Source: Stentor coeruleus (lineage: Eukaryota; Ciliophora; Heterotrichea; Heterotrichida; Stentoridae). Taken from it: a stretch of 35,298 nucleotides of DNA. Position 1 is the first letter of the stretch, and each line of letters opens with the position of its first letter. Below are positions 18,040-27,250 of the stretch, piece by piece. The DNA lies in the NCBI GenBank assembly GCA_001970955.1, contig MPUH01000778.1, positions 1-35,298 on the forward strand, given 5' to 3'. The notes beneath the pieces were generated by a model. That model had not been told where the DNA came from and searched no databases. It worked only from the letters and a program-made list of their open reading frames with translations. A program made the position numbers and the translations under genes.

Positions 18040-19491
18040 TTATTCACCCTGATTCTTAATACTATTTTTTAAGAGAGTCTCAAGTTCCTTTAGCCTCTCA
18101 TCTTGCAGTTCGCACATTTCAGAAAGTTTCTGATTTTCATCTTGAAGCCTTTCATTCTCCATTTTCAGCTCTTCATTTTCAAGGTTTGGAACTTGAATTC
18201 TCTCTGAAGAACTTTCGCTATCATCAAAACTGTTTTTCTCATGAAAAGCTTTATCAGACACTTTTAAATTGTCTATCTCCTGAGTTTTTTCATAATTTTC
18301 ATCTTTTAGTCTATCAATTTCAATCATAAGTGCTTTACATTTCTTCTCATTATCTTGCTTTAACTCTTCTATAATTTCCTGGTATTTGCCATAAGAATCT
18401 GCATTTTCATCCTTTTTTCCTGACGAATTTATAAGTTTTTCATTCAAACTTTCAATTTCATTTTCCAAGTTTGCTATACGCTCTTTCATTTCATCATTAA
18501 CTTGCTTCAACCCTTCAGCATACTTTAAATCCTTTTTTCCTTTCTCAAGGTTATCCTTACAATCCTTCAATTCTTTTTTCATCTTATCATTATCCCTTTC
18601 AAGAGTCAAATTTACATTTATCAAATCTTTTGCTTCCTTTTTCAGTCTTTCAACTTCTTTTTCTAATCCTGCTCTAATACTTTTTTCTTTATCCATATCA
18701 TTTTTAATCTTCGCTAAATCATTCCTCGCAATTTCCAAATCCTTATTTCCTTTTTCCAGATCCATTTCAGCTTTTTTCTTAGTTTTTTCCAGTTTTTCCA
18801 CATCTCTCAAAGCATTTCTCATCTCTTCAGTTTTGTCCCTAACCTGATTTTTCAGCATATCATTATTAGAAGCCAAATCACTAGCATTTTGCTTGATCAA
18901 CTCCATGTCTTTTTTCGTTATCTTTAACTCCTGATCAAATTTCTTTATATCAGTTTCAGCTTTTTTTAAATCCTGTTCAGCTTTCTTCAAGTCGTCCTCA
19001 AGTTTTTTAATCTTAGGCTCAGCTTTTCCTTTGAAAATCAATAAATTATCATTATCTTTTTTCAGACTAAAATACATTTGCTTGTATTGTTCAACTTGCT
19101 TTGTCAACTCATTAGTGTTGTTTTTAATGATCTTGACTTTATCAGTAATTTTATTGATTTCAGCTTCGTTTAAACTTCGGCTTAAAAGACTGCAGACAGT
19201 TGTTGGAGTCATTGAAACTTTGCAAACTGGGTTTTGGCTTGGAGAACTTTGGCATGAAGGTTCGTTGAATTGAGAGTCGTTAAGTTCTTGGGTGATTTTA
19301 TCCATAATGATCTTGTAAGAGTCTATTTCTAAGGTGAGTTGCTTCATTAGTTCTAAATTTGAGTCAAAGGCTTCTTCAAGATTTTGCTTTTCTTCAAGTA
19401 TGTTGCGAAAGTAAATCCGATCTGTTAAAGAAACTAGCTCTTCTGGTTCGTTGTTCGAGTTTTTACTACAAGTGTCAAATAATTTATTCAT
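18040..19491 (-). CDS. Long coiled-coil protein
   Basis: The 483-aa protein is coiled coil almost throughout, after a short N-terminus (MNKLFDTCSKNSN) and a less helical Ser/Pro stretch near 85-110. The central part has a regular Lys/Glu/Asp pattern with repeats such as LKKAEQDLKKAETDIKKFDQ and LEKGKKDLK, an approximate 7/11-residue periodicity. Such proteins form filaments, scaffolds or tethers. Sequence bias alone gives hits to myosin tails, SMC arms and similar, so no orthologue can be assigned. It ends in TAA. A second coiled-coil gene on the same strand lies 180 bases upstream, which suggests an ancient tandem duplication or a functional pair. Confidence 0.8.
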   Translation of the reverse strand: MNKLFDTCSKNSNNEPEELVSLTDRIYFRNILEEKQNLEEAFDSNLELMKQLTLEIDSYKIIMDKITQELNDSQFNEPSCQSSPSQNPVCKVSMTPTTVCSLLSRSLNEAEINKITDKVKIIKNNTNELTKQVEQYKQMYFSLKKDNDNLLIFKGKAEPKIKKLEDDLKKAEQDLKKAETDIKKFDQELKITKKDMELIKQNASDLASNNDMLKNQVRDKTEEMRNALRDVEKLEKTKKKAEMDLEKGNKDLEIARNDLAKIKNDMDKEKSIRAGLEKEVERLKKEAKDLINVNLTLERDNDKMKKELKDCKDNLEKGKKDLKYAEGLKQVNDEMKERIANLENEIESLNEKLINSSGKKDENADSYGKYQEIIEELKQDNEKKCKALMIEIDRLKDENYEKTQEIDNLKVSDKAFHEKNSFDDSESSSERIQVPNLENEELKMENERLQDENQKLSEMCELQDERLKELETLLKNSIKNQGE

Positions 19492-19671
19492 TTTTATTAT
19501 GCTTTTGACATTTGGTGAGTTGAGTGTTATGATAGAAAGCTAAGGATAGTATATGAAGGAAGATAACAATTTTTTTAATGGGAATTTTATAAGTTAAGAT
19601 TGATAGATAAGATATTTAGGAGAATTAAAATTGTGATCAAAAGTGCTTATTATTCTATCTATTTTCACTAT

Positions 19672-20889
19672 TTATTCTGCACTTTGAAAGGATTCAAGTT
19701 TTTTTGTCAGTTCTTCTATAATTTGGTTGTAATAAATATCATCTTTGCTATTTCTATTAATTTCCCTTTCATGAATCAGCTTATCCATTTCATTTTGTTG
19801 TTCAATAATCGTATTTTGCATCCTTTTGTTATCTTCTAAAAGAACTGTAAATTCAGTTTTTTCACGAATTTCATTTAAAAGTAGAGTTTTATCATTCTCA
19901 GCTCTATCTCTTTCATGTACAGTATCACCAAGTAATTTATTTAATGCATCTTTTTCTGCTGCGAGTTTATTAATCATATCCTATATACTTTTTACATTAC
20001 TGCTAGATATTTTTTTTGTAACTTCAACGTTGTTTTGTTGGAAAATCTTATTTTGTTCTAATAATAGATTTCTTGAATACTCAAGTTGTGCATAATTTTC
20101 TTGAAGTTTATTATAAGTATCATTTAAAGCATTATATGAGCACCCAAGTTGTGTATAATTTTCTTGAAGTTTATTAAAAGAATCGTTTAAAGCATTATAT
20201 GAATATTTATATGATTCTATTGTAGTACAATATTTTTCTAATTCATTTTTATAATAATCAATTGTGATTAAATAATTTTCTAATTGACTGCTTAAAGATT
20301 CGATTTTAATGTTTGAGTTAGAATTTGCATCTTTTAAACTAGAGTTGATTATGTCGCTTTCTTGTAATTTTTGTTTTAAGTAAGCAATTTCATCTGTGAA
20401 AGGCTGGGATTTTAAGTTTAGTTCTAATATTTTATCGATGTTCTTTTTGTTGTCTTCCTCAATAGAGATTTTTAGTTTTTCTAATTCTATGTAGTTTTTT
20501 GATAATCTATCAATTTCTGAATCTTTTTTTTGAATTTCCACACGTAATTTTTCTAAGGTAAGTAAGTGGGTTTGAACATTTTTATCATGGCTGCTTTTAT
20601 GAATATCATAATCTTTTTGCATCTCAACTATTTTTAGATCATTGCCCAAAATAGTTTCATTGCATTGATGAAGCTGCTTTACTAGTTCTTCCTTGTCTCT
20701 GGATAATTTTTCATTAGTTAAATTGCTTTGATCAAGTTCCCCTTTAAATTTTTCTTTTTCAGAAGTTAGTTTCTCAATAGTTTGACTATATTGCTTGATT
20801 TCATCTTCAAGTTCTTTAATTTTGGCCGATGCTGATTGCTTGCTAGAACTAGAATTTCTATTAAAAAAACAGCAAGTTTTATTTTCCAT
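19672..20889 (-). CDS. Coiled-coil protein, two exons with a 15-nt intron
   Basis: The first exon runs from ATG 20889 to 19996 and appears to stop at TAG 19983-19981. Splicing out the 15-nt intron at 19981-19995 joins it in frame to 19980-19672, giving 400 aa and ending in TAA. The protein is helical and Lys/Glu/Asn-rich throughout. The N-terminus has a Cys-Cys pair (MENKTCCFF), a possible palmitoylation site. Near residues 235-285 there is a tandem internal repeat of 21-22 residues: YNALNDSFNKLQENYTQL followed by YNALNDTYNKLQENYAQL. Like its downstream neighbour it is probably structural. Without the intron one would call two genes, 302 and 101 aa; the exact frame restoration and GT...AG ends make one gene much more likely. 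Confidence 0.85.
19981..19995 (-). other. 15-nt spliceosomal intron
   Basis: On the minus strand this reads GTAAAAAGTATATAG, ending in the apparent stop TAG. Removal changes S-S-N-stop to S-S-N-D-M-I-N-K with the frame open for another 102 codons. Length and ends match the intron at 4281-4295. Confidence 0.9.
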
Positions 20890-20980
20890 TATATTTATCG
20901 AGCATTAAGAATTTACTTTACCAATTATTAACTAAATGTTTATATTTTAAAATCTAGATAGGAAATTAAGAAGTATTTAA

Positions 20981-21175
20981 AAATTTATCGATGAGTACCT
21001 GAAACTTTATTAAAATCTTTCAATCATAAAGCTAAAGCAGAAGCTAGTTTATGTTGGCGGGGTTTTAGCCTCTGGTCTAGGTTTGAGAGCTTACAACCTT
21101 TTCTTTCAGCTGATTCGGCGGGATAGTACACCACTCGTCATCTTTAATTATGTCCTCGTTAACTTATTCAAGTAA
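20981..21175 (+). pseudogene. Fragment of a membrane-protein gene
   Basis: A 65-codon plus-strand frame, with one TAA at 21011-21013, includes KLVYVGGVLASGLGLRAYNL, then FFQLIRRDSTPLVIFNYVLV and a terminal TAA at 21173. Two hydrophobic segments separated by a basic turn look like the C-terminal end of a multi-pass membrane protein. The G+C content is above the local background, as for real coding DNA. No ATG begins it and nothing upstream continues it, so it is a truncated remnant. The last third is duplicated after the N at 21207. The family is not recognised. Confidence 0.45.
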
Positions 21176-21297
21176 ATTTTTAGTGTTTTTTTTTCAAGGG
21201 TGAGTANGGCGGGATAGTACACCACTCGTCATCTTTAATTATGTCCTCGTTAACTTATTCAAGTAAATTTTTAGTGTTTTTTTTTCAAGGGTGAGTA
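21117..21297. repeat. 90-bp exact duplication flanking a single N
   Basis: Copy 1 is 21117-21206, the single undetermined base is 21207, and copy 2 is 21208-21297. The copies are identical, both starting GGCGGGATAGTACACCACTC and ending GGGTGAGTA. Identical sequence on both sides of one N is what a scaffolder leaves when two contig ends overlap but are not merged, so this is probably an assembly artefact. Confidence 0.85.
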
Positions 21298-21990
21298 TTA
21301 GATTATAATCAAAATTTGTATTTTGCTTAATCTATTCTTTTAAATTATAATGCATCTTCATAGTTTCTATCACTTTATTCTAATAAAATTATATAATTTG
21401 AGAATATCAAAGAGCTTTAACTTTTATATTTTGATCATGATTCTAGCTATACCTTTCATTGATAAAACTGAATAAATTAAATTTACTATGGAACATCTAC
21501 TAGGTAAGCATATACAAAAAGGCTTAAATTGTAACTCAGCATAAACTTTAGTAATTATAAAAGCTTAATCGATAGAGAAATAAAAATTCATTACGAGAAT
21601 ATACTATAAAAGCAGAAAATTAAAACAACTTTTATTGTAATCCAAATCCATATAAAGCTTAAAATATATACAAAAGCATTCTGTCAATATCAAAAATAAA
21701 ATATTTTATAACTTCTAAGTTAAGTCGATAATATTGGTCTTTATGCATTTAATGTAAAAATTTAAGATTATGCTCCTAGCCTAAGGCTTACAAAAATTTA
21801 GATTAGCAAATGAAAAATGCATAATCAAAATTTAATCAGTTCAAAATATATAAGAAATATCAAAAATCAAGCAAAAACCTGCTTAACTGGCTTATCCTTA
21901 CAATTTTTTTTCTAAACATAGTTTTTAGCATATATCTCAAGCATTTAATTAATTTATAAATTATGGATAAATATAACAAAATATTGAACT
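21298..21990. other. AT-rich intergenic region
   Basis: No coding signal, RNA gene or repeat recognised. Sequence is simple and very AT-rich. Confidence 0.4.
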
Positions 21991-22416
21991 TTAATCTGTT
22001 AATCTCTTAATGGGTCTTCTTGATAATACCTCTCTAGCTGAAGTTCTTATTGGAGAAAGGGTTGAAATATTTGATTTCCTTACATTGGCAGTGCTTATAG
22101 TACTTTTATTAGAATAATGAAGAGAAGTATTGATAAAATTAGAGTCACAATTACTAGACACTTCGGTGTTCTTATATTCATGGTGTTGTTTTTTATGTAG
22201 TTTTTTATGATTATTGTATTTTGGGAAAAATATATGTTTTTTGGGTATCACTGGAGTTAATGAACTAAATTGAACTTGCTTTTTGTTTAAGATATCATCA
22301 TTGTAGTCATTATATACCTGAGTAGGTTTGATCAACTTGTTTATAGGATTGTTAAGCGTGTTTAAATTATTCATTGCCCCAATCAAACTTTTTATTCTTG
22401 CAGATCTTAGTTCCAT
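21991..22416 (-). CDS. Small Asn/Ser-rich hypothetical protein
   Basis: The 141-aa product has an arginine-containing N-terminal helix (MELRSARIKSLIGAMNNL), a low-complexity middle rich in Asn, Lys and His (KYNNHKKLHKKQHHEYKN) and a C-terminus with RTSAREVLSRRPIKRL. It has no membrane segment or signal peptide and no known family. It is short and low in complexity, so it could be a chance ORF, but the Met start, the Ser-Pro/Arg motifs and its higher G+C relative to the flanks favour a gene. It ends in TAA. Confidence 0.5.
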   Translation of the reverse strand: MELRSARIKSLIGAMNNLNTLNNPINKLIKPTQVYNDYNDDILNKKQVQFSSLTPVIPKKHIFFPKYNNHKKLHKKQHHEYKNTEVSSNCDSNFINTSLHYSNKSTISTANVRKSNISTLSPIRTSAREVLSRRPIKRLTD

Positions 22417-23324
22417 AAATTATAAGGTAATAAAATGCAACAGTTTTGATATGAGAAAATATTCGTTTTAACTCTAAAAAATTACTTGCTACTAGATTTC
22501 TTGAAGGTCTCTTATACAAATTAAAAAAATGCTAATTATAGTTATTTTAAAGGGGCTAAGATTAACTTAGGTGCTGACTTATAATTATCCATATTTTAGA
22601 TTTGATTTTAAATATTTTATGCTATTTGTATAAACAGTCAAAGTACTTTATTTTGAGCACCTGAAATTGCATCAAGCTATAAAAGACTATCAAGCATATA
22701 TAAATCTTAATGTAAAAGTAGTTTAAAGAAATATAATGATAAGCAATCGTTTTTAAATCTTGCAATAAGCAAAGAATAAATTAATAATATTCTGTATTTC
22801 TCTTAATATTTATATGAAATTAATGGCATTTAATAGAAACACAAGTTAAATTTAATCAAAATTAAGCCTATTATATAAAACTCAAATGCTTACTAAATCT
22901 TAGTGCTTATGTCTACAGAAGATTATACAATAAAGCATGCTTAAACATTTAAAGCTATAAAAAATCAATTTAATGGTGTATTATTGCAAAAAAATCCTTG
23001 AAAGAAGAATAAATCAAACTGCGTGATATGGATGAAATATATTAGTACTATTTTTCGCCAGATGCAAAAAAATAAAGCAATAATTATGTTAATAAAAAAT
23101 GTCAGGTGTAATCTACTTATATTATAAACGTCAGTCTATGTTGCTAAATTCCTGAGATGTGCATTTGAGTTCAGGAATTTTAAATTCATTTGAAATCTGG
23201 AGCAATTTCTAAACATTAAAAAAATAGTAAATAATAAATATATGGAAAAAAGAGGAAAAACTTGTCAACCTCAGAGAAATATGAATTCATTCTAAATTAT
23301 GAGCAAAATAATTTATGATGAGTT
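22417..23324. other. Intergenic region
   Basis: About 0.9 kb with no intact gene. Around 22970-23200 there are short coding-like pieces in several frames on the plus strand (for example KKILERRINQTA), probably the decayed start of the remnant that follows. Nothing else is recognisable. Confidence 0.35.
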
Positions 23325-23567
23325 TCCAAGTTAGTCAAAATATATGGCATCAGTAAAACTCAAGATTATATGCTAGTCCACTTGCTAAATTGGCACTGAA
23401 AATGCAAACTTCTAAAAGATTATAAAAAGTCGAATAGGAGTATATTAGAAAATATATTGTTTTTGCAGGCGCTTATACCGAATGCAAAATATCAGGATAT
23501 TACTCAACAAACTTTTGATATTGCTGAAAAAGGAAATTATCAAAATTATTATGAAAAATATCACTGA
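23325..23567 (+). pseudogene. Decayed gene fragment with one internal TGA
   Basis: An 81-codon plus-strand frame has a single internal TGA at 23397-23399 (CGA to TGA would restore WHRKCK). It includes SKLVKIYGISKTQDYMLVHL and LIPNAKYQDITQQTFDIAEK and ends at TGA 23565-23567. Composition and codon use are protein-like. No start codon is linked to it and I do not recognise the family. It lies about 300 bases before the membrane-protein gene at 23873. Confidence 0.4.
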
Positions 23568-23872
23568 GTATGAAAGATATACTTATATGGATAAACTTAT
23601 AATAATTAATCTCATACTCATGATACATTAAATTCTTGTATTTTATTCTAAGATATTATAGTTTAGGTAGTATACATTTGATTCACAAGACTTTACAGAG
23701 ATATTTTATCCTATGTCTTAATTCTTCATTAGGAAATAATCCATGCAAATGATAATTAGCTAATGATTAATAAGGAATTTACTGTAAATAAAGAATGATA
23801 ATTCTAAAGCTTTAATAAGCTTGAAAGTTTAGAGCATATTATAGAAAGAGATGAGGATAAAAATTTATAAAT

Positions 23873-24319
23873 ATGGCTAAAACAGGCTTTAACCATTTGA
23901 TAGAGACACTACAAATATTATTTCTTGGTATAGTATTGTGCCAAAATATCGTCAATATATCTGGGACAGCATTCTCATTAACTTTGACTGATAGTGACTG
24001 CTCATCTCCAGTACGCACTTGGCTTATTTGTCATAGTACTGTAACTTTTTTTCTGCTTATTTTACTGCTCATATTTAAGAATGTAGGCTTCTATTTATGG
24101 ATTCTTTGGAATATTGTTTGGCCTATAATAGCTGCGATTTGGGTTTTTGGGGATAGCGGGTGCTATGATGATTTTGAAATAGGATTTGGATCTGCCGCTA
24201 TTATGATCTCTGTATGCTTTGTAGTAATTGGTATTATTATTATCCTAGTAATGTTCTTTGGGATTATGACTTGTGTTGGCTATTGTCTTAGTAATAGGCA
24301 CATAGAAATTGATTCATAA
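23873..24319 (+). CDS. Small multi-pass membrane protein
   Basis: The 148-aa protein has about four hydrophobic segments: ~8-30, 50-68 (ICHSTVTFFLLILLLIF), 71-93 (FYLWILWNIVWPIIAAIWVF) and 106-138 (IMISVCFVVIGIIIILVMFF). The short loops contain Cys (C43, C97, C134, C138). The order C-x-x-P...W-L-I-C-H, a Trp-rich third helix and W-V-F-G followed by a Cys loop recalls the TMEM272-like family found widely in eukaryotes, whose role is unknown. That comparison is from memory and tentative. The start follows a TAA (atttaTAAATATG), the tail is short and polar, and it ends in TAA. Confidence 0.65.
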   Translation: MAKTGFNHLIETLQILFLGIVLCQNIVNISGTAFSLTLTDSDCSSPVRTWLICHSTVTFFLLILLLIFKNVGFYLWILWNIVWPIIAAIWVFGDSGCYDDFEIGFGSAAIMISVCFVVIGIIIILVMFFGIMTCVGYCLSNRHIEIDS

Positions 24320-24452
24320 CATAAGGTAAATAATAATAAAAAAATACTCTAAATGCACATTGAATTTTTTTTAATATCATATCCAATAAAAAAAATCAAT
24401 ATAACACTGCATATCTAATCCAAATAAACTTCACTACAAAAACTACAATTGA

Positions 24453-27218
24453 TTATAAGTTAAAATTAATTATTTCTTCAGCTAAATCATGCAATATCAT
24501 ATCAGTTATGTCGATTTTCACTTGTGTTTCCTCGAACTCATAATCCACCCACTTATAATCTTCATAAAAGGCTTCATAAAAAAGTGTTTTCTCCAACTGC
24601 TTCTCTTTAATCTTAATAATAAGTGCTTCATTAGCTTCACCATTTGAAAAGCTAATATCTGGGAAATTCCCAATCTCCATTTCATTCATATCCTCCATAT
24701 CCATAATGACTTTTTCAATAATCTGGGAAATAATCAAAGGTTTTTTTGGTACTTTACTATAATTTATCCAAGGAAAAGGTAACCCTTTATATCCAAAAGG
24801 CCTGAATTGTTGAAGTAAATAATTCAATGTATGAAGAAGCATTTTATGGAAAAGCTTTTCATTTTTTGCTAATGGATCAGTATAATTTTCATCAGGGATG
24901 AGACTTTCTATACAAAAAAGTTCAGGGAAAATGAAGATTTCAGTTTCTGTTGGGGTTCCGATTTGAAGTTCTTGAAGCTTGTCAAGCTCAGTGAGTGGGT
25001 TTTTAATAAGAGGCTTATTAAGATCTTTAATGAGTTTTTCTGTGTCAATTTTCATGAAAACTGATAAAATAAAAGTTTTTATCTTGTCAAAGTCCATAAA
25101 TGGGTTAATTCGATCGCTTATGGAATCGACTTTCTGTAGGGATAAATGGAAATCTGGGTTGGTTTCAGAATTTTCTTCAGGGGTTTTGTGAGAAAAATCT
25201 TTGTTTTCTATTGAAAGTCCCCTTTCAAAGCCGAAAGATAAGGAAAAATCTTTATTTTCAGGTTTATCATCAGGCTTTTTGTGCTTTGAAGACACTTCGT
25301 CATGCAATCTTACTAAGCTTCTACTATGACTTATTCCAGATTTCATTTCTTCATCATTTTCTTCTTCATTCTCTTCTTCAGACTCACTAGAAACTGGGTG
25401 TTCTGATTCTTTTTCCATTGGCTTGAAACTTTTTACGTCATAAGCTTCAGAGTTTTCTATGAGGATTCGGTGAAGAGCGAGCTTTTTCTTTTGCGTGCTT
25501 TGGATGAATTTTGAGTGCTCTTCAAGGGTACTAAATTCTAGGATTTCAGAACTTTTTGTCTCAAAGATTCCTGATATATAATTAAGCAAACTTGAGTACT
25601 TTTTTTGTATAGTATTCATTAATGAGTCATGAATATCTTCTGAGAATTCCGAAACATTTGTTATCTCATATATTTGTAGCTGTTCAATAAGAAAATTAAG
25701 CGCCAAGTTCCATGAAAGTTGTTCCTCTAGCAATCCCTTTGTATTTATCTTTGGTTTATTTGGTATAATTGTTATCCCAGACATTCCAGAAAAGTTCAGC
25801 CTTTTCCTCTCAACCTTCTTCTTAATATTTATCGTGTTTACCTGCTCCATAATCAATTCAGCTTTCCTCTTCATTACAGCCTTTACTTCTATATTTTCAC
25901 ATTTAGAAATATCAGCTTCTTTAACCTTCTCACAAGCCTTAACCCCCAAATCCAAAACTTTTTCTTCACTTAAAACTACATTATCTTTAGTCTTCCCCCA
26001 ACAATTTATCCCTTCTTGTCTGAAAATTTTCATATCACTTATAAAATTATTGATTTTCGGGGTTTGATTATGCATATCTCTATCTTTTTTCCACTTTACA
26101 TATCTTTCAATAACTTCTTCTCTAGTCTCAGTAACTTTATTCTCATTTTCACTAAGATCTTTAAAAATAGTCGTCTCACCTTCATAATCATAATCTTTTC
26201 CCGACTGTTCTGATAAATCTTCACATATAAAACTTATATTCCTATTGATTTCCCGTTTTTTCTCTCTATCTGAGCTCATAAAATCAGATTCAAAACTTTC
26301 ATCAACAGATTTTTCTTTCAAGTCCCTAATAAAACAATCTAAATTCTTAAGTTTCCCTATCTTGACAGCTTTTATTGCAGATTTTTTTATTTTTTCTTCT
26401 TCTTTTTCTTTCCGCAGTTGGATTTTTTTCTTTTTCATATAAGCTAATATGCTTGCATCTCTAGCTTTACTTTCAACGCTACGACTTCGTTTGTTTGTTT
26501 TTGTTGAATCTACGGAAAAGGCGGTTTTTGATTTATGTTTGTGAGAGTTTTCAGTTATCATTGTGCTGATGTTGTTAAGGTCAAGTCCTGGGGAAGAACG
26601 GTTATTGGATCTGTTTTTTGATTTTTTTGTTTTGATAGAGTTTTGTAGGCGAATTTGCTTATTTTGATAGTCGATCTCATTTTTCTTAATTTCTTTGAGT
26701 AGTTGAGATAGTTTTTGTTGTTTTTCAAGAGAGGCTTTTTGTCGATGGGCATTTTTAAGGGATTTTTTGATGATTTTGTTAATTGTTGATGGATTTGAAG
26801 ATTGCTTAAAGGATTTTATATCATTTTGCATGTCTGTGCTGGTTAAAATTTTCTGATCTTTTTTGGGTTTTTTTTTGAGTTTTGTATATGAAAGTGTTAA
26901 GAAAGAGTTGTTTATTACGGATTTTGGACGAGATTTTTCTCTGGATATAAAGTCTGGAACGATTTCAGACAAATTAACTTGATGGTTGCGATGACTTTTT
27001 CTTTGAACAATTGTGCTTATGTCGTCTTTGTGAGTTTTTTTCTTTGGTGTATGAATTTTTTTCCCAAGAGTACTCTTACATAATAACCTTGGGTCAAGAA
27101 AAGAAGATTGCTTCAGTCTGACTATCCGTTTTTTCTTCTGTTCCTGCATGATTTCTGTAGGCTTTGCTGCAAGTGTCTGTCTTTTGCGCATCTCTAGTTC
27201 ATTTTGAAAACTTTCCAT
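24453..27218 (-). CDS. Large basic protein with DUF4378-like C-terminus
   Basis: The 921-aa protein has a Lys/Arg/Ser-rich, mostly disordered N-terminal half with helical basic stretches (for example KKKKIQLRKEKEEEKIKKS near 260-280), an acidic patch (SESEEENEEENDEEM) near 640, and a folded C-terminal ~218 residues. In that last part FHKMLLHTLNYLLQQF, PWINYSKVP, ISQIIEKVIMDMEDM and VDYEFEETQVKIDITDMI fit the order of the DUF4378 family seen in plant TRM/LONGIFOLIA proteins and of the C-terminus of CEP350-type centrosomal proteins. Those are microtubule- or centrosome-associated scaffolds, so a cortical or basal-body role is a reasonable inference. The match is by pattern, not search. The start is 32 bases from the divergent CNB gene. 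Confidence 0.7.
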   Translation of the reverse strand: MESFQNELEMRKRQTLAAKPTEIMQEQKKKRIVRLKQSSFLDPRLLCKSTLGKKIHTPKKKTHKDDISTIVQRKSHRNHQVNLSEIVPDFISREKSRPKSVINNSFLTLSYTKLKKKPKKDQKILTSTDMQNDIKSFKQSSNPSTINKIIKKSLKNAHRQKASLEKQQKLSQLLKEIKKNEIDYQNKQIRLQNSIKTKKSKNRSNNRSSPGLDLNNISTMITENSHKHKSKTAFSVDSTKTNKRSRSVESKARDASILAYMKKKKIQLRKEKEEEKIKKSAIKAVKIGKLKNLDCFIRDLKEKSVDESFESDFMSSDREKKREINRNISFICEDLSEQSGKDYDYEGETTIFKDLSENENKVTETREEVIERYVKWKKDRDMHNQTPKINNFISDMKIFRQEGINCWGKTKDNVVLSEEKVLDLGVKACEKVKEADISKCENIEVKAVMKRKAELIMEQVNTINIKKKVERKRLNFSGMSGITIIPNKPKINTKGLLEEQLSWNLALNFLIEQLQIYEITNVSEFSEDIHDSLMNTIQKKYSSLLNYISGIFETKSSEILEFSTLEEHSKFIQSTQKKKLALHRILIENSEAYDVKSFKPMEKESEHPVSSESEEENEEENDEEMKSGISHSRSLVRLHDEVSSKHKKPDDKPENKDFSLSFGFERGLSIENKDFSHKTPEENSETNPDFHLSLQKVDSISDRINPFMDFDKIKTFILSVFMKIDTEKLIKDLNKPLIKNPLTELDKLQELQIGTPTETEIFIFPELFCIESLIPDENYTDPLAKNEKLFHKMLLHTLNYLLQQFRPFGYKGLPFPWINYSKVPKKPLIISQIIEKVIMDMEDMNEMEIGNFPDISFSNGEANEALIIKIKEKQLEKTLFYEAFYEDYKWVDYEFEETQVKIDITDMILHDLAEEIINFNL

Positions 27219-27250
27219 TTTAAATAATATGAATATAAAAAACTAGCAAA
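27219..27250. promoter_or_regulatory. 32-bp divergent intergenic region
   Basis: Two genes start back to back with only these 32 AT-rich bases (TTTAAATAATATGAATATAA and on) between their ATGs. Both 5' UTRs and core promoters must lie in this space or extend into the opposite coding region. A shared bidirectional promoter is likely but not shown. Confidence 0.4.

Noticed and set aside
19672..19977. Separate 101-aa gene
   Set aside because: It is the second exon of the coiled-coil gene, joined by a 15-nt intron.
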